From positions 21,946,619 through 22,010,618 of the forward strand of contig NC_089863.1 in assembly GCF_036373705.1 (NCBI RefSeq): a DNA stretch of 64,000 nt. The letters are read 5' to 3'. The position numbers and the translations under genes were made by a program. How positions within the stretch are numbered: position 1 is the first letter of the stretch; every line of letters begins with the position of its first letter. The DNA is from Amia ocellicauda (Eukaryota > Chordata > Actinopteri > Amiiformes > Amiidae). Below the pieces are notes generated by a model. The model saw only the letters and a program-made list of their open reading frames with translations, was not told the DNA's origin and made no database searches. Positions 32,101 to 42,180 of the stretch are shown piece by piece.

Positions 32101-33361
32101 CCTTTACCTCACAACGGTACCACACAACAATTTTTAAAGACAACAACTCCTCAAACCTGGTAATGTCTGAAAAGGCAACCATCTGTTGAGAGTTTAAGCC
32201 GGCCCTCTGATGAAGCATTAAAGCCTCTTGCATAGCTTGGGGTTCAGGCATGTCGGGGGTAAGTAGTTTTATTAAACTGTAAGCAAAACAGAGCTTATTG
32301 TCCCCATTGGAACTCACCACTAATTGCCTGAGCTTGTTCCTAATTATGTCGTTCTTCAAGCATTTCGACAGTCTTCTAAGTGCCCCACCCTCAGGGTTAC
32401 GAACCACATTCATTACCAGAGACAGACTTTCATCCGCTAAGATGGATGCGTTACTTTGCAATAACGCTTCGATTTTAGCCAGAAATTCATCAACATCTAA
32501 ATTATCTCCACTCATCATTACAGATAGGTTGCTAAACAAATCATCCCCTCTGAGTTCTAACTGTACAACATCTCGAGGTCTGACCCTTTCAGCAACCTGT
32601 TCAAGCATGTTTTGCAAGGCCTCGTGTATGTTGACAAATATTTCTGCATAATTGTCACAATTTAAAAGTTCTGCAAAATTAAAACGCTGAATCATTTCAA
32701 AATTGTTATAGGCCGGTCTATCTATAATCACGGGATCACTGTTACTCTTGGCCACATCATCATTTTGAACAAAGCCTTCAACCCCTACATTCTCACAGAG
32801 CATGTCCTCCACAACCTTATCAGTCTCAGAACCCTCCACATTCCGAACACCCCCACTGCTGACATCTACAAAACCCCCTTTTTGAGGAGGCTCATTTAAA
32901 GCCCGTAAAAGTCCTTCAAAGATATCCAACCGGTTAATGTCAAGACCCTCCTCTATAGTGACGGCTGCTTCTGCCGCCGTACTGTGTTCTAATTGTCTCA
33001 AATCATTTATAACAGGGGCAGAATTTGGTCGGGGTAGCGTCTCCAAAGCCTCCACCATTTCAAACAAATCGGGGTGAACTAGGGGTTGAACCTCTATAAG
33101 CTCTACCGTTGGGAGGTGGTTATTTAGATCATTGACCATCTGTAACAGGTCGGGGTTCACCGGTAAGTCTGTTAATTCACATTCTATCGGGGGTGATTGG
33201 GGGTTATTTAAATCATTTATCATTTGTAATAGTTCCTGGTTCATTGGGACATCAGAGGAGTTCACAACAGGGCCGGGGATGTTCTCTCGGGAAGGTCTTT
33301 TTGGGGCCCTAACTTGATCATAATCCTTTAGTTTGTGAGTTCTTTTACCAAGTCCGGACAT
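29123..33361 (-). CDS. POLB: protein-primed DNA polymerase B
   Basis: 1412 residues. Exonuclease motifs: FFDFEC near 589, FIAHNAKGYDSY some 80 residues later, and YCKNDVVILKE further on. Polymerase motifs: DFTSLYPYV near 990, KLILNSLWGKFG near 1172 and YHDTDS near 1270. The signature aspartates are all present. A cysteine-rich, probably zinc-binding region (CxxC pairs) precedes the exonuclease at about 460-580. The N-terminal ~120 residues are basic at first (KRTHKLKDYD, APKRPSR), then hold three imperfect repeats of a LLQMxNDLNN unit. The enzyme replicates the element from its terminal repeats with a protein primer. It is longer than many family members because of the N-terminal extension. 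Confidence 0.95.
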   Translation of the reverse strand: MSGLGKRTHKLKDYDQVRAPKRPSRENIPGPVVNSSDVPMNQELLQMINDLNNPQSPPIECELTDLPVNPDLLQMVNDLNNHLPTVELIEVQPLVHPDLFEMVEALETLPRPNSAPVINDLRQLEHSTAAEAAVTIEEGLDINRLDIFEGLLRALNEPPQKGGFVDVSSGGVRNVEGSETDKVVEDMLCENVGVEGFVQNDDVAKSNSDPVIIDRPAYNNFEMIQRFNFAELLNCDNYAEIFVNIHEALQNMLEQVAERVRPRDVVQLELRGDDLFSNLSVMMSGDNLDVDEFLAKIEALLQSNASILADESLSLVMNVVRNPEGGALRRLSKCLKNDIIRNKLRQLVVSSNGDNKLCFAYSLIKLLTPDMPEPQAMQEALMLHQRAGLNSQQMVAFSDITRFEELLSLKIVVWYRCEVKEVFVKFQTHPETHTQTLFLFLSDSHYFGIKSLTAFLGCSYVCHWCYKAFNDKLKHRCDGYCNVCFNPQCRKGLAPTIRCKDCLRICLSAFCFSEHKVQRAAAEGVKKRSYCDQTKYCPQCCLQYRFYEAKPHKCLEPRCRICNADLTPGSEHQCFIQPVKKEPPHNRYVFFDFECRQENGVHVANYIHCIDMLDCEWSASGESCVRAFFTRYRGPKYINYTFIAHNAKGYDSYILMKYLVENGVTPKIIAQGSKIMCFTDEAFNQRYIDSLNFLPMKLSALPKALGFEAQKKGWFCHFFNTKDTQNYRGSYPPASYYGVDTMMSHEREEFFKWYNTVKGGVFDFREEMAAYCKNDVVILKEACLRFRAEVINTSGLDPLQSVTIASLCMKMYRSNFLQKNTIAVTTSDNYRARQKNFSTVSIQWLEYLSARDNIFIRHALNQGEVKMGPYYLDGFSDVSGRRTAYEFAGCIYHGCPQCFDPNTFNPVTQKLCGDMYYDFQERIETLKNTYGLNVLVIWEHAWTTLKQQDVGVQRFMETLDFPERLEPRDALFGGRTNALCLHYEVKDGERVDYYDFTSLYPYVNKTKMYPVGHPTIVYRDFLEIGQYFGLIKVTMYPPRELFLPVLPYRCSGKLMFPLCRTCVETENQNTSCLHSDDERALTGVWCSIELDKAVEKGYRVGKVYEVWHFSEKSDTLFAEYIMTHLKGKQEASGYPSWCVDSAAKERYVQQYFEKEGIRLEPGNITVNPAKRQMSKLILNSLWGKFGERNNRLNTTLIKTPEQFIEFMFSKQHAVSHFQFLNDHVAQVQWRAPKDFPTKQGNVNVFIAVFTTAYARLELYNLMDQLQERTLYHDTDSVIFVTRPGDWVPPLGDYLGELTSELDPQDHIVEFVSGGPKTYAYRTAAGKTCMKVKGFTLNHCNNKLINIKSLTTLVQSFVTEKDAPPREIITAGNQIYRNKKGYTLENRSLNKRFRVVYNKRVLKTDYTTLPYGY

Positions 33362-33427
33362 TTTTTTATTTATTTCTTATTTTTCCAACAAATCACAATA
33401 GTAAGGCGTTCTGTATCTATTAAAACA

Positions 33428-35484
33428 TTAAATACGGTACAATTCGTTAGTAAGGGTATTAATAAGGGTGTTTTGGCTCTCTATCACAAGGTTTTGTCCC
33501 ACTAACACAAGTCTTTGATTTAGTAACAAAGTACGTAGCAACTCATGCCGACCTTCAGGAAGTAGCTCCGGGGAATGGTGTCCTGGCACAGCTTCAAAGG
33601 ATGGTCGCTCCGGTAAATCTCGGTCGAAGGAGGCAGGGTGCGAGCGTATACTCACGGACGGAGACCAAGAAGGCCTTTGCGGTGACACCCTGGCCAATCG
33701 CGGTGTACTGTTCAGCGTTTCTGTAGCCAAGAAACGGGGATGGGGGGGCGATGTTGAAACCAGTCCGACGTTGGGTGGTGTGTCAACCCTGACTGACGGC
33801 GACCCCTGAGGTTGTTGGTTGCCTGTATTTGTTCCGACCGACAATGCGTCGGGCTGAATCTGGGTTGTTGAATTACCCCCAGAAGGCTGTGGCCTGAGTA
33901 GATGTTGGGGGGTCTCCAAGACCACCGTGGGGGATCCTCTCGGTGATCTCTCCGGGGAAGATGTTTGATCCCACTTAGACGGGGTGATTGTCCTCAATAG
34001 CTCATCCACAGAATGACTATCCCAAGAGTCTTGGGTAGAATAAAAATATACATTACATTTACATCTTTAAACGGCGACAGAAATCAAACTTAAAACAACA
34101 TATCCAGGACCTTCAAAACCTTTAGCTTTTTTTAGACCTTTGAAAATAGTCTTAGACATTCACTACAACGCCTTATTATTTACAGACAATATATTTATTA
34201 GGACTTGATAATAAATGTAAAACAGAGAAGCCTCTGTAAATAAACGGTTTCTTAAATGTTTCTTTAAAAACTGTAATATTGTTAATAAAACTTTTTATAC
34301 ACACACACCCACACCACATTTCATTTTTAAACGAACCTTCCAAGTGTAAACGCTTCCTGATCCCGGGACTTCCTGTTTCACAAACGTTTTCACGATCTGT
34401 TTAAATATTAAATACAATGAACACCTTCAAGCCTTTTCCTACAGCCACTTTAAAACAGAAGTATAATTGCGGAAGATAAGCCAAACAACTTACTAAAACC
34501 TTTCGGCCAGCTTTACTTCCTAACCAGACGGTAGGACAATCGGTCATTTCTAAACACATGCCCCAGAAACAAGCCTAGACCTGTCCGGACTTCTAAAGAT
34601 CTTTCCCAGAACCCCCCGCCCTACAGGAAATGGGCACCCGTCGCTTAAATATCAGCCCTCAACGGGCAAACAAACCCCCTTTTAAAAACATTAAAGTTTG
34701 AAAGATCTTACTTACCTCCAAAGAATAATCGTTTCTTATGTTTTTCAGCTGGTTTAGCTTTTTGCACTTCTGTGGAGGTAAGAGACATGTTTAACCTTTA
34801 ACCACTCCCGCTTTATAAAAAGCTTTAACCTCTGACAAACGGCAGATATATACTCACCGCTATCAGATACCGGGGCTGACGGCCTTTCAGATTCTTGAAA
34901 GGTTACGGTTCTCGAATGTAAAACGAAACAAGACCTCGATGTGGAAGGCCTTTCGTTGTCTCGAACCACGTTTCTTAATACTGTTAGAAAGGATAATTTT
35001 TTAAAATTAACAAAACGGGCCTCAAACATCTTACAGAAACGTTATACAAACAAACAGGGGTTTAGTTCTTACCCGGACGGCAGACCGCCTGTCTAGGGAC
35101 AACCACTTCTCTTGTTTGCTCCTCGGAGACATTAATCACAGGCCTTTCGATAGTTTCTGTGTAATTAAAGAGACTGGCTTTAATATATATTAAAACGTTT
35201 TCATAACTCTAATGAGCCGCTTCAAAACCACACACACACAACCATACATAAGAACCCTTGAGCGCAAACACAAAAATCTTACCGTCGTTGTTCCAGATGA
35301 TCTCCTCAGCGTTGGGAATTAACTCCTGTTGACTGGCTGAAAAATAATTTTACAGAACTTAAAACAGATGGTATAACCTTATTTACAATACATGACCACA
35401 ACACGCTCTGAGTCAATGAAAATAATTTAAAGACTTACCTAAAAACTCGTTTAAATCGAAGTCGTTGATGTTGTTTCCGGACAT
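33428..35484 (-). CDS. predicted spliced accessory gene, six exon-like blocks
   Basis: On the minus strand a short first open block starts at the ATG 35482-35484. It is followed by four more short blocks and a long last block ending at 33428. Each inner edge carries a donor (GTAAGT, GTAAGA or GTGAGT) and a pyrimidine-rich acceptor ending in AG. All five introns fall in phase 1 and the blocks stay open throughout, which is hard to explain by chance. The last block encodes a serine/proline-rich stretch and a helical leucine-rich end. A short ERP motif recurs in several blocks, and a basic KHKKR stretch could be a nuclear signal. No family is recognised. The last acceptor is the weakest (AAG). 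Confidence 0.6.
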
Positions 35485-35550
35485 TGTTGATCTTTAGGCT
35501 TAAATCGAAAGGTCAGTACGAGTCTGTCGAGCTGAAGACCAGACCTTCAT

Positions 35551-35557
35551 ACTTATA
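35551..35557 (-). promoter_or_regulatory. TATA-like box for the leftward genes
   Basis: TATAAGT on the minus strand about 70 bases before the ATG at 35484. Fits the start of the leftward block. Confidence 0.4.
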
Positions 35558-35559
35558 CT

Positions 35560-35880
35560 GACGGCCAGCTGCCGGATCTGCTTGTAAGGCATTGTTCTGG
35601 GCTGTCCTTTGTGCCATCCTGTTACCAATTAACATATCAAAAACAACCAATAAAATGACCCTGCATCAAATTTCAAATAGACACCAAGATGGCGACGATC
35701 TCTCTCCTCTCTACTCTAAACTTTTATTAGAACCTTTTGGTCTCTCAAAAAACATTTTTAAGCATCAAGACCTATAGTCAATAAACACTAAGAATATTTC
35801 AGACCTTTATACGCGCTAAAAAACAACCTGAGCCAAGAAAATAACTATAAAGATCTAAAATAAGTAGCGCTTTTACAGCG

Positions 35881-35911
<31 letters not shown>

Positions 35912-36469
35912 GCGATGCTTTGTTTGGTATTAAACAAGTCACAAACTACTCAGAACAGCGTTTATCCCCAGCAAAAGAGATATTTGGGTTTATTTTACAA
36001 AGCTTATAAATTATATAGTTTAAAAGTATTCTGAATGTTTTGATAACACACGCCATACCGACGTTTGTCTGAGCCCAACCCCGCCCCCCCGGGTGTTAGT
36101 GATTTAGCCTTGAGTGTTGTGATCTATTTAGCATTGAGTGATCAGTTGTTTTTATTTTTTAAATGATTCCTTACCTTTAGGGATTGAGACTGCTAAAATA
36201 CCTTAAAAACATATCCTTATCTTAAGTCTAACTCTTATGAGCTTTAAGACCCTAGAATGTATTTAAGTAAAACGAATGAACACAATATGTGTGAGATAAA
36301 ATATAACCACAGCTTTTTTTTTTTATTTTTTTTTTTTTACAAAAACAATTAACCTATACACACCAACACCCCCACACACCCACCCACCCTCTTTTTTTAA
36401 TTTTATTTTTAATTAAATTTGAGGGGAGAGACAGAGCCATATACCTTGGGGTTAACATAAGTACCCTAT
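35560..36469. other. Polinton right-side non-coding region
   Basis: About 0.9 kb without a convincing gene. AT-rich, with a run of about 28 T near 35880-35907 and further T-rich tracts near 36309-36340 and 36391-36415. Confidence 0.6.
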
Positions 36470-36970
36470 GCAAAACAGGCATTGTTAGGACCTGGGACCA
36501 TTACAGACAACAGAACTTGTTGATCTTATAAAATGCTTGGGCGAGAGAGACAGAGAGAGAGAGAGACAGACAGAGACAGAGGCAGTGTGAATATGATAAA
36601 CGCACTATTCAAAATGTTATTGTTAAGACCTGTGACCATTACAGACAACAGAACTTGTTGATCTTATAAAATGCTTGGGCGAGAGAGACAGAGAGAGAGA
36701 GAGACAGACAGAGACAGAGACAGACAGAGACAGAGACAGTGTGAATATGATAAACGCACTATTCAAAATGGCATTGTTAAGACCTGGGACCATTACAGAC
36801 AACAGAACTTGTTGATCTTATAAAATGCTTGGGCGAGAGAGAGACAGAGAGAGAGAGAGAGACAGACAGAGACAGAGACAGTGTGAATATGATAAACGCA
36901 CTATTCAAAATGGTATTGTTAATTCAAAACAGGCCTTGTTAAGACCTGGGACCATTACATGCATATTTAA
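36470..36970. repeat. minisatellite with GA-rich tracts and repeated TATA motif
   Basis: Three full and one partial copies of a unit of about 138-154 bp. The repeated phrase CAGACAACAGAACTTG occurs at 36504, 36642 and 36796. Each unit contains CTTATAAAATGC and a tract of GAGA/CAGA repeats that varies in length. It lies just inside the right TIR. Confidence 0.8.
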
Positions 36971-37050
36971 AAAAGACCCCCAACCACTACAGGAAGAGCC
37001 GACCCATTCACACTCTACAGTTGACCAACAAGAACAACAAGAACAACCGG

Positions 37051-37235
37051 TTATGGGCGGCCTTGTTGTTCAGGGTTTTATGGGTGTACACTTTCTGACG
37101 GATATGACGTAGGAATAATTAAGGAAATAAATCTACCTAAAATCACGCCCCCCAATTATGACGTAGGAATATTAATAAGCTTAGGGCATACGTCATAACA
37201 AAATAGGCCGCGCCCAAAAAACCCTACTATCTACT
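37051..37235 (-). repeat. Polinton right terminal inverted repeat
   Basis: Reverse complement of 20427-20611 with no difference seen by eye. Followed by the target duplication GAGGTC at 37236-37241. Confidence 0.95.
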
Positions 37236-37396
37236 GAGGTCCCGCAACGTTTGGGGTGTAATGCAGAGTAATGTAAAAGTAAAGTAACTAATTACATTCT
37301 CCAGGAAGTAATAAGTAAAGTGTTTAGTTACTTTTGATATGAGTAACGAGTACAATGTAAGACATTACTTTTTGTGAGTAACGACCCCAAACACTG
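37236..37396. mobile_element. hAT-type element of unit 5, right part
   Basis: Continuation of 19674-20426 beyond the Polinton. Begins with the duplicated GAGGTC and ends with the usual right terminus and CTCTTTTC. Confidence 0.85.
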
Positions 37397-37647
37397 CTCT
37401 TTTCCTTCTCTTTTGGCTTGTTTGTTTGTTGTTGAAAGAGATACAAAGTTTGAGAGTGTCTCGTTTTATTTCTGAAATATAACTCCCAGAAAGTATGGTC
37501 TTTGTGTTCTTGAAATTGAATAACCTCAAAAGAAAGAAATGGTCCAATGAATTGCCGAAGAAAAGTCTAGCCGCTGTATTCTGGAATGAAGAAAAAAATG
37601 AAATGACAAGGGCAATCAAAGCAAGTAAGACAGTAGGCTGTGTGGCA

Positions 37648-37718
37648 TACGCTAGCCAGAAATCGAACGCAACTCACAAGAACAGGAACCTTGTATGATA
37701 CCACTACACCACTGGCGC
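37648..37718 (-). pseudogene. tRNA-Gly-derived relic with CCT anticodon, unit 6
   Basis: Same as unit 1. Confidence 0.65.
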
Positions 37719-37968
37719 TGCGGGGAAGCTCTAGATTCTGTCACCGAAGCAAATGCACAAGACATATAAAACGCGTCCCCTGGGGCACAATGGTCTTTTA
37801 ATAATTATCTGTAATAATCTGCAGTTGAACTGCTTAATACGTACCTAGCTAATCACTACATCACAGGCGCATGGTTGTCATTCGGGGAAAATATGTGTTC
37901 ACGAATGTTCATCGGAGTGGTTGTCATGCTAAGAGGTCAGTTGGAGTAGAGGGAGCTGGCCTTGCAGT

Positions 37969-38041
37969 GCCTCGTTGGCGCAGTAGGTAGCGCGTCAGTC
38001 TCATAATCTGAAGGTGGTGAGTTCGACCCTCACATGGGGCA
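37969..38041 (+). tRNA. tRNA-Met(CAT) elongator, unit 6
   Basis: As unit 2, except the 3' acceptor reads ATGGGGC, giving a G-T wobble. Otherwise paired throughout. Confidence 0.8.
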
Positions 38042-38156
38042 AGCACTCTTCCTTTATCTTTGAGTTCTACCACACTGATCTCCAGCTGCAGAAAAAAGGC
38101 GCACACCTGTGCAATAAAGTGGTTGCTTGCGCTGTCTGAAGAAATTCATGGCAAAA

Positions 38157-38229
38157 TGCCAAATCCTGGGATGGAACAAGGGACCTTTAGATGTTCAGTC
38201 TATCGCTCCCCCAACTGAGCTATTTCGGC
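38157..38229 (-). pseudogene. tRNA-Phe(GAA)-derived relic, unit 6
   Basis: Same defects as in unit 1. Confidence 0.65.
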
Positions 38230-38355
38230 CGTTGGTGAGATGACGTCGTCATCCCAAAAGTCAAAGTGAAGGAAGCCCTGGCAGAACACAGTCATTGAAA
38301 AGTTCATTGTTTTCCATGACGTCGGCAACGACTCAATTTGATCACCGCAACACAA

Positions 38356-38438
38356 GTCAGGATGGCCGAGTGGTGTAAGGTGCTGCGTGCAGGTCATCGT
38401 CTCCTGTAGAGGCTTGGCTTTGAATCCCACCTCTGACA
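38356..38438 (+). pseudogene. tRNA-Leu(CAG)-derived relic, unit 6
   Basis: Same as unit 2. Confidence 0.65.
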
Positions 38439-39024
38439 AGGGTCCTTTTACCACTCAGGAGCACACACTTACCCGTGCTGGCGACAAGGACAACAAGAGT
38501 TGAGGACTGTGTTGAAAACGACATTACACAAAGAATTCAATGTTGAAAGAAATACATCAATACATAAATCAATGGACATGTATTTATTCATTGATTGATT
38601 GACTTCAACATGTCTTAATTTAGTCGCTGTACCCACAAAGCAACACTCAGCATAGTGGAGGCTATAGCTCGGCGTTATTGCGTGTACCTTACATGTATCA
38701 CCCCTGGCACCTGGCCCTGATAACTCCCTACTTTTTGACCACAGTCTGTCTGTGACTTGAACCCGAGAAGTAAAAATGATGCACATGGGCGCTTGCAATC
38801 TCGTTGTTTCAATCACATATCACAGTGGATGCGTACACACGGTGTTTCTCGGAGATTGCTGGGACAGTAACGAATGTGTTCCTTGCTTTACATGTCATCT
38901 AGCGCACAGTAGCTTTTTCTCCTTCTTTTTGCCCATATCATCCACATATTGTGCCTTTGGGGAACGCCTCCGAAACAGATTTAGAATGCTCTGAGATTCA
39001 AGAAACGACAAAGCAACTCTTTTC

Positions 39025-39928
39025 CAGGGTTGTGGGTAACGCGTTACTAAGTAACGCATTACAGTAATGTTATTACTTTTGGTAGTAACGAGTAACGTAA
39101 CGTGGTATGGTTCCAAAAGGAGAAATAATATTACAGTTACTGATTCCTTTTTTTTGTTCTCGTTACTGCATTACACATTGTGACGATATGGTCTTAATAA
39201 GGACGATAAGGACGTCTATGTCGTACATTAAAAATATTAGAAAAACTGTCGTTTGCAGTTACAAATCTGTAGTAAGAGTAATAAGTTAAAGGAGTCAAGT
39301 TGAGACATGTAAGATGCAAATCTACTAGCACATATCTTGATGATGATTACAATAATAACAATAATAAAAATAAATAGCAAAGATGTATTTTAGTGTTGCA
39401 CGTTTTCTTATGGTAACGTAATGCTTGTCTGAGTATAATGTCTATACACATTTAGCTACTGCTAATATCTCTTAACAGAAACGTGTATTTATTATGCTGT
39501 CTCCAATCATCTAAAGCACAAAGAATAAAACAGCCACAAAAGTCCTTTCCACACCAGGCTCTATCGCTCGTAGTGTTGCTTTCTGTCTTCATTTTTAAAA
39601 CGAAACACAAAACCAAACCCACAATCGCTCCGCTCCTCCCACAACAGGGGGTGGGCTTCTGACACTGGCCTGGTTTTCCTGTGGCGCTTTATTAAAACAA
39701 CAAAAGATAACAGTATGTCTCTGTCATTATCAACTGCTTGTGTTGGTGTAGCTTTGAAATTGTTTATTGAGGTCCCGCAACGTTTGGGGTGTAATGCAGA
39801 GTAATGTAAAAGTAAAGTAACTAATTAAATTCTCCAGGAAGTAATAAGTAAAGTGTTTAGTTACTTTTGATATGAGTAACGAGTACAATGTAAGACATTA
39901 CTTTTTGTGAGAAACGACCCCAACACTG
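39025..39928. mobile_element. hAT-type non-autonomous element, unit 6
   Basis: 904 bp with the same ends as its siblings. Short internal deletions relative to units 2-4. Confidence 0.75.
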
Positions 39929-40179
39929 CTCTTTTCCTTCTCTTTTGGCTTGTTTGTTTGTTGTTGAAGGAGATACAAAGTTTGAGAGTGTCTCATTTTA
40001 TTTCTGAAATATAACTCCCAGAAAGTATGGTCTTTGTGTTCTTGAAATTGAATAACCTCAAAAGAAAGAAATGGTCCAATGAATTGCCGAGGAAAAGTCT
40101 AGCCGCTGTATTCTGGAATGAAGAAAAAAATGAAATGACAAGGGCAATCAAAGCAAGTAAGACAGTAGGCTGTGTGGCA

Positions 40180-40250
40180 TACGCTAGCCAGAAATCGAAC
40201 GCAACTCACAAGAACAGGAACCTTGTATGATACCACTACACCACTGGCGC
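40180..40250 (-). pseudogene. tRNA-Gly-derived relic with CCT anticodon, unit 7
   Basis: Same as unit 1. Confidence 0.65.
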
Positions 40251-40500
40251 TGCGGGGAAGCTCTAGATTCTGTCACCGAAGCAAATGCACAAGACATATA
40301 AAACGCGTCCCCTGGGGCACAATGGTCTTTTAATAATGATCTGTAATAATCTGCAGTCGAACTGCTTAATACGTACCTAGCTAATCACTACATCACAGGC
40401 GCATGGTTGTCATTCGGGGAAAATATGTGTTCACGAATGTTCATCGGAGTGGTTGTCATGCTAAGAGGTCAGTTGGAGTAGAGGGAGCGGGCCATGCCGT

Positions 40501-40573
40501 GCCTCGTTGGCGCAGTAGGTAGCGCGTCAGTCTCATAATCTGAAGGTGGTGAGTTCGACCCTCACACGGGGCA
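40501..40573 (+). tRNA. tRNA-Met(CAT) elongator, unit 7
   Basis: Same as the intact unit 2 copy. Confidence 0.85.
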
Positions 40574-40688
40574 AGCACTCTTCCTTTATCTTTGAGTTCT
40601 ACCACACTGATCTCCAGCTGCAGAAAAAAGGCGCACACCTGTGCAATAAAGTGGTTGCTTGTGCTGTCTGAAGAAATTCATGGCAAAA

Positions 40689-40761
40689 TGCCAAATCCTG
40701 GGATGGAACAAGGGACCTTTAGATGTTCAGTCTATCGCTCCCCCAACTGAGCTATTTCGGC
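40689..40761 (-). pseudogene. tRNA-Phe(GAA)-derived relic, unit 7
   Basis: Same defects as in unit 1. Confidence 0.65.
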
Positions 40762-40887
40762 CATTGGTGAGATGACGTCGTGATCCCAAAAGTCAAAGTG
40801 AAGGAAGCCCTGGCAGAACACAGTCATTGAAAAGTTCATTGTTTTCCATGACGTCGGCAACGACTCAATTTGATCACCGCAACACAA

Positions 40888-40970
40888 GTCAGGATGGCCG
40901 AGTGGTGTAAGGTGCTGCGTGCAGGTCATCGTCTCCTGTAGATGCTTGGCTTTGAATCCCACCTCTGACA
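40888..40970 (+). pseudogene. tRNA-Leu(CAG)-derived relic, unit 7
   Basis: As unit 2, with one further change in the variable arm (GATGC). Confidence 0.65.
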
Positions 40971-41556
40971 AGGGTCCTTTTACCACTCAGGAGCACACAC
41001 TTACCCGTGCTGGCGACAAGGACAACAAGAGTTGAGGACTGTGTTGAAAACGACATTACACAAAGAATTCAATGTTGAAAGAAATACATCAATACATAAA
41101 TCAATGGACATGTATTTATTCATTGATTGATTGACTTCAACATGTCTTAATTTAGTCGCTGTACCCACAAAGCAACACTCAGCATAGTGGAGGCTATAGC
41201 TCGGCGTTATTGCGTGTACCTTACATGTATCACCCCTGGCACCTGGCCCTGATAACTCCCTACTTTTTGACCACAGTCTGTCTGTGACTTGAACCCGAGA
41301 AGTAAAAATGATGCACATGGGCGCTTGCAATCTCGTTGTTTCAATCACATATCACAGTGGATGCGTACACACGGTGTTTCTCGGAGATTGCTGGGACAGT
41401 AACGAATGTGTTCCTTGCTTTACATGTCATCTAGCGCACAGTAGCTTTTTCTCCTTCTTTTTGCCCATATCATCCACATATTGTGCCTTTGGGGAACGCC
41501 TCCGAAACAGATTTAGAATGCTCTGAGATTCAAGAAACGACAGTGCAACTCTTTTC

Positions 41557-41584
41557 CAGGGTTGTGGGTAACGCGTTACTAAGT
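41557..41584. mobile_element. hAT element stub at array end
   Basis: Only the first 28 bases of the element remain; then the sequence jumps to the LTR-like block. This marks the right edge of the array. Confidence 0.7.
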
Positions 41585-41590
41585 CTGAGT

Positions 41591-42172
41591 TGTAGAACCA
41601 CGTGGGAAATTAGTGGAGAAGTCGCGGAGATAAAGCAAATAGAACTTTAATGGAGCCGGCTCGGAAGCTCCACGTCAGAAATAATTCCTTCAGTGAGACT
41701 TAATGTTTACAGACATGAGTACAACTTTATAGGAAAAATGACGTAACATCTTATGGCCGTTCATCCAATCAGAAGATACAGGTCCGGGTCCGTTTTACGA
41801 TCTGTCCTCCCGTGAAGAGGTGATGGATCCAAAGCAGATGTCCGTCTTTGATGTGCACTAGGAAGATGCGATCCCACGGTCGTCATTTACCTAGTGTCAA
41901 TCGTTCTTTAACAGAAACAATTCCTGCCTATCTGGAGAAACGATTAAGTCATAAACAAATTCTCAGGAGACAGCTCTAGGCTATTTCGGCACTGTGTAAT
42001 CTTTCATTACTGACAGGAGTTTCTAACAAATCGACCTTGTTGACCCTTTACTTGTCCTGCTAAATCGAATGTGCTCAGTCTGTATACAAAACTACTTCTA
42101 ATGCTAGTATTAATATAAAACATTATATAATAATCACAAAACACTTTCTTCAACTTCCAAAAAGAGTCTTCA
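41591..42172 (-). mobile_element. LTR-like sequence, copy 2
   Basis: Near-identical to 256-839, same TG...CA ends on the minus strand. Here no leader follows and it abuts the hAT stub, so it looks like a solo or cut LTR. Treated as a fossil. Confidence 0.45.
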
Positions 42173-42180
42173 GAGAGATG

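Larger units (their letters stand above)
20427..37235. mobile_element. Polinton (Maverick) element, apparently whole
   Basis: 16,809 bp bounded by 185-bp terminal inverted repeats that start AGTAGATAGTAG and match throughout by eye. It is flanked by a 6-bp target duplication GAGGTC (20421-20426 and 37236-37241), the length typical of Polintons. It carries the family hallmarks: protein-primed DNA polymerase B, retrovirus-like integrase with chromodomain, FtsK/HerA-type ATPase, adenain-type protease and two jelly-roll capsid proteins, in two convergent blocks. The long frames look open and I see no obvious breaks. The matching ends and its presence in only one array unit suggest a recent insertion. 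The gene set resembles adintovirus-type Polintons of vertebrates. Confidence 0.95.
37236..41584. repeat. tRNA block B tandem array, right part
   Basis: Resumes unit 5 after the Polinton, then unit 6 (spacing 2532) and a unit 7 that stops 28 bases into its hAT element. The spacers between Leu and hAT (for example 38439-39024) hold no gene. Confidence 0.9.

Noticed and set aside
35592-35777. 61-residue open frame at the right of the Polinton
   Set aside because: Short, on the strand opposite the predicted leftward promoter, with no recognisable motif.
36825-37112. Arg/Glu/Asp-rich open frame near the Polinton right end
   Set aside because: Lies over the GA/CAGA minisatellite and runs into the TIR. 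The composition is explained by the repeat.
8066-41584. CRISPR array as an explanation for the regular repeats
   Set aside because: The period is about 2.5 kb, with tRNAs and transposons inside each unit. No short direct repeats with unique spacers.
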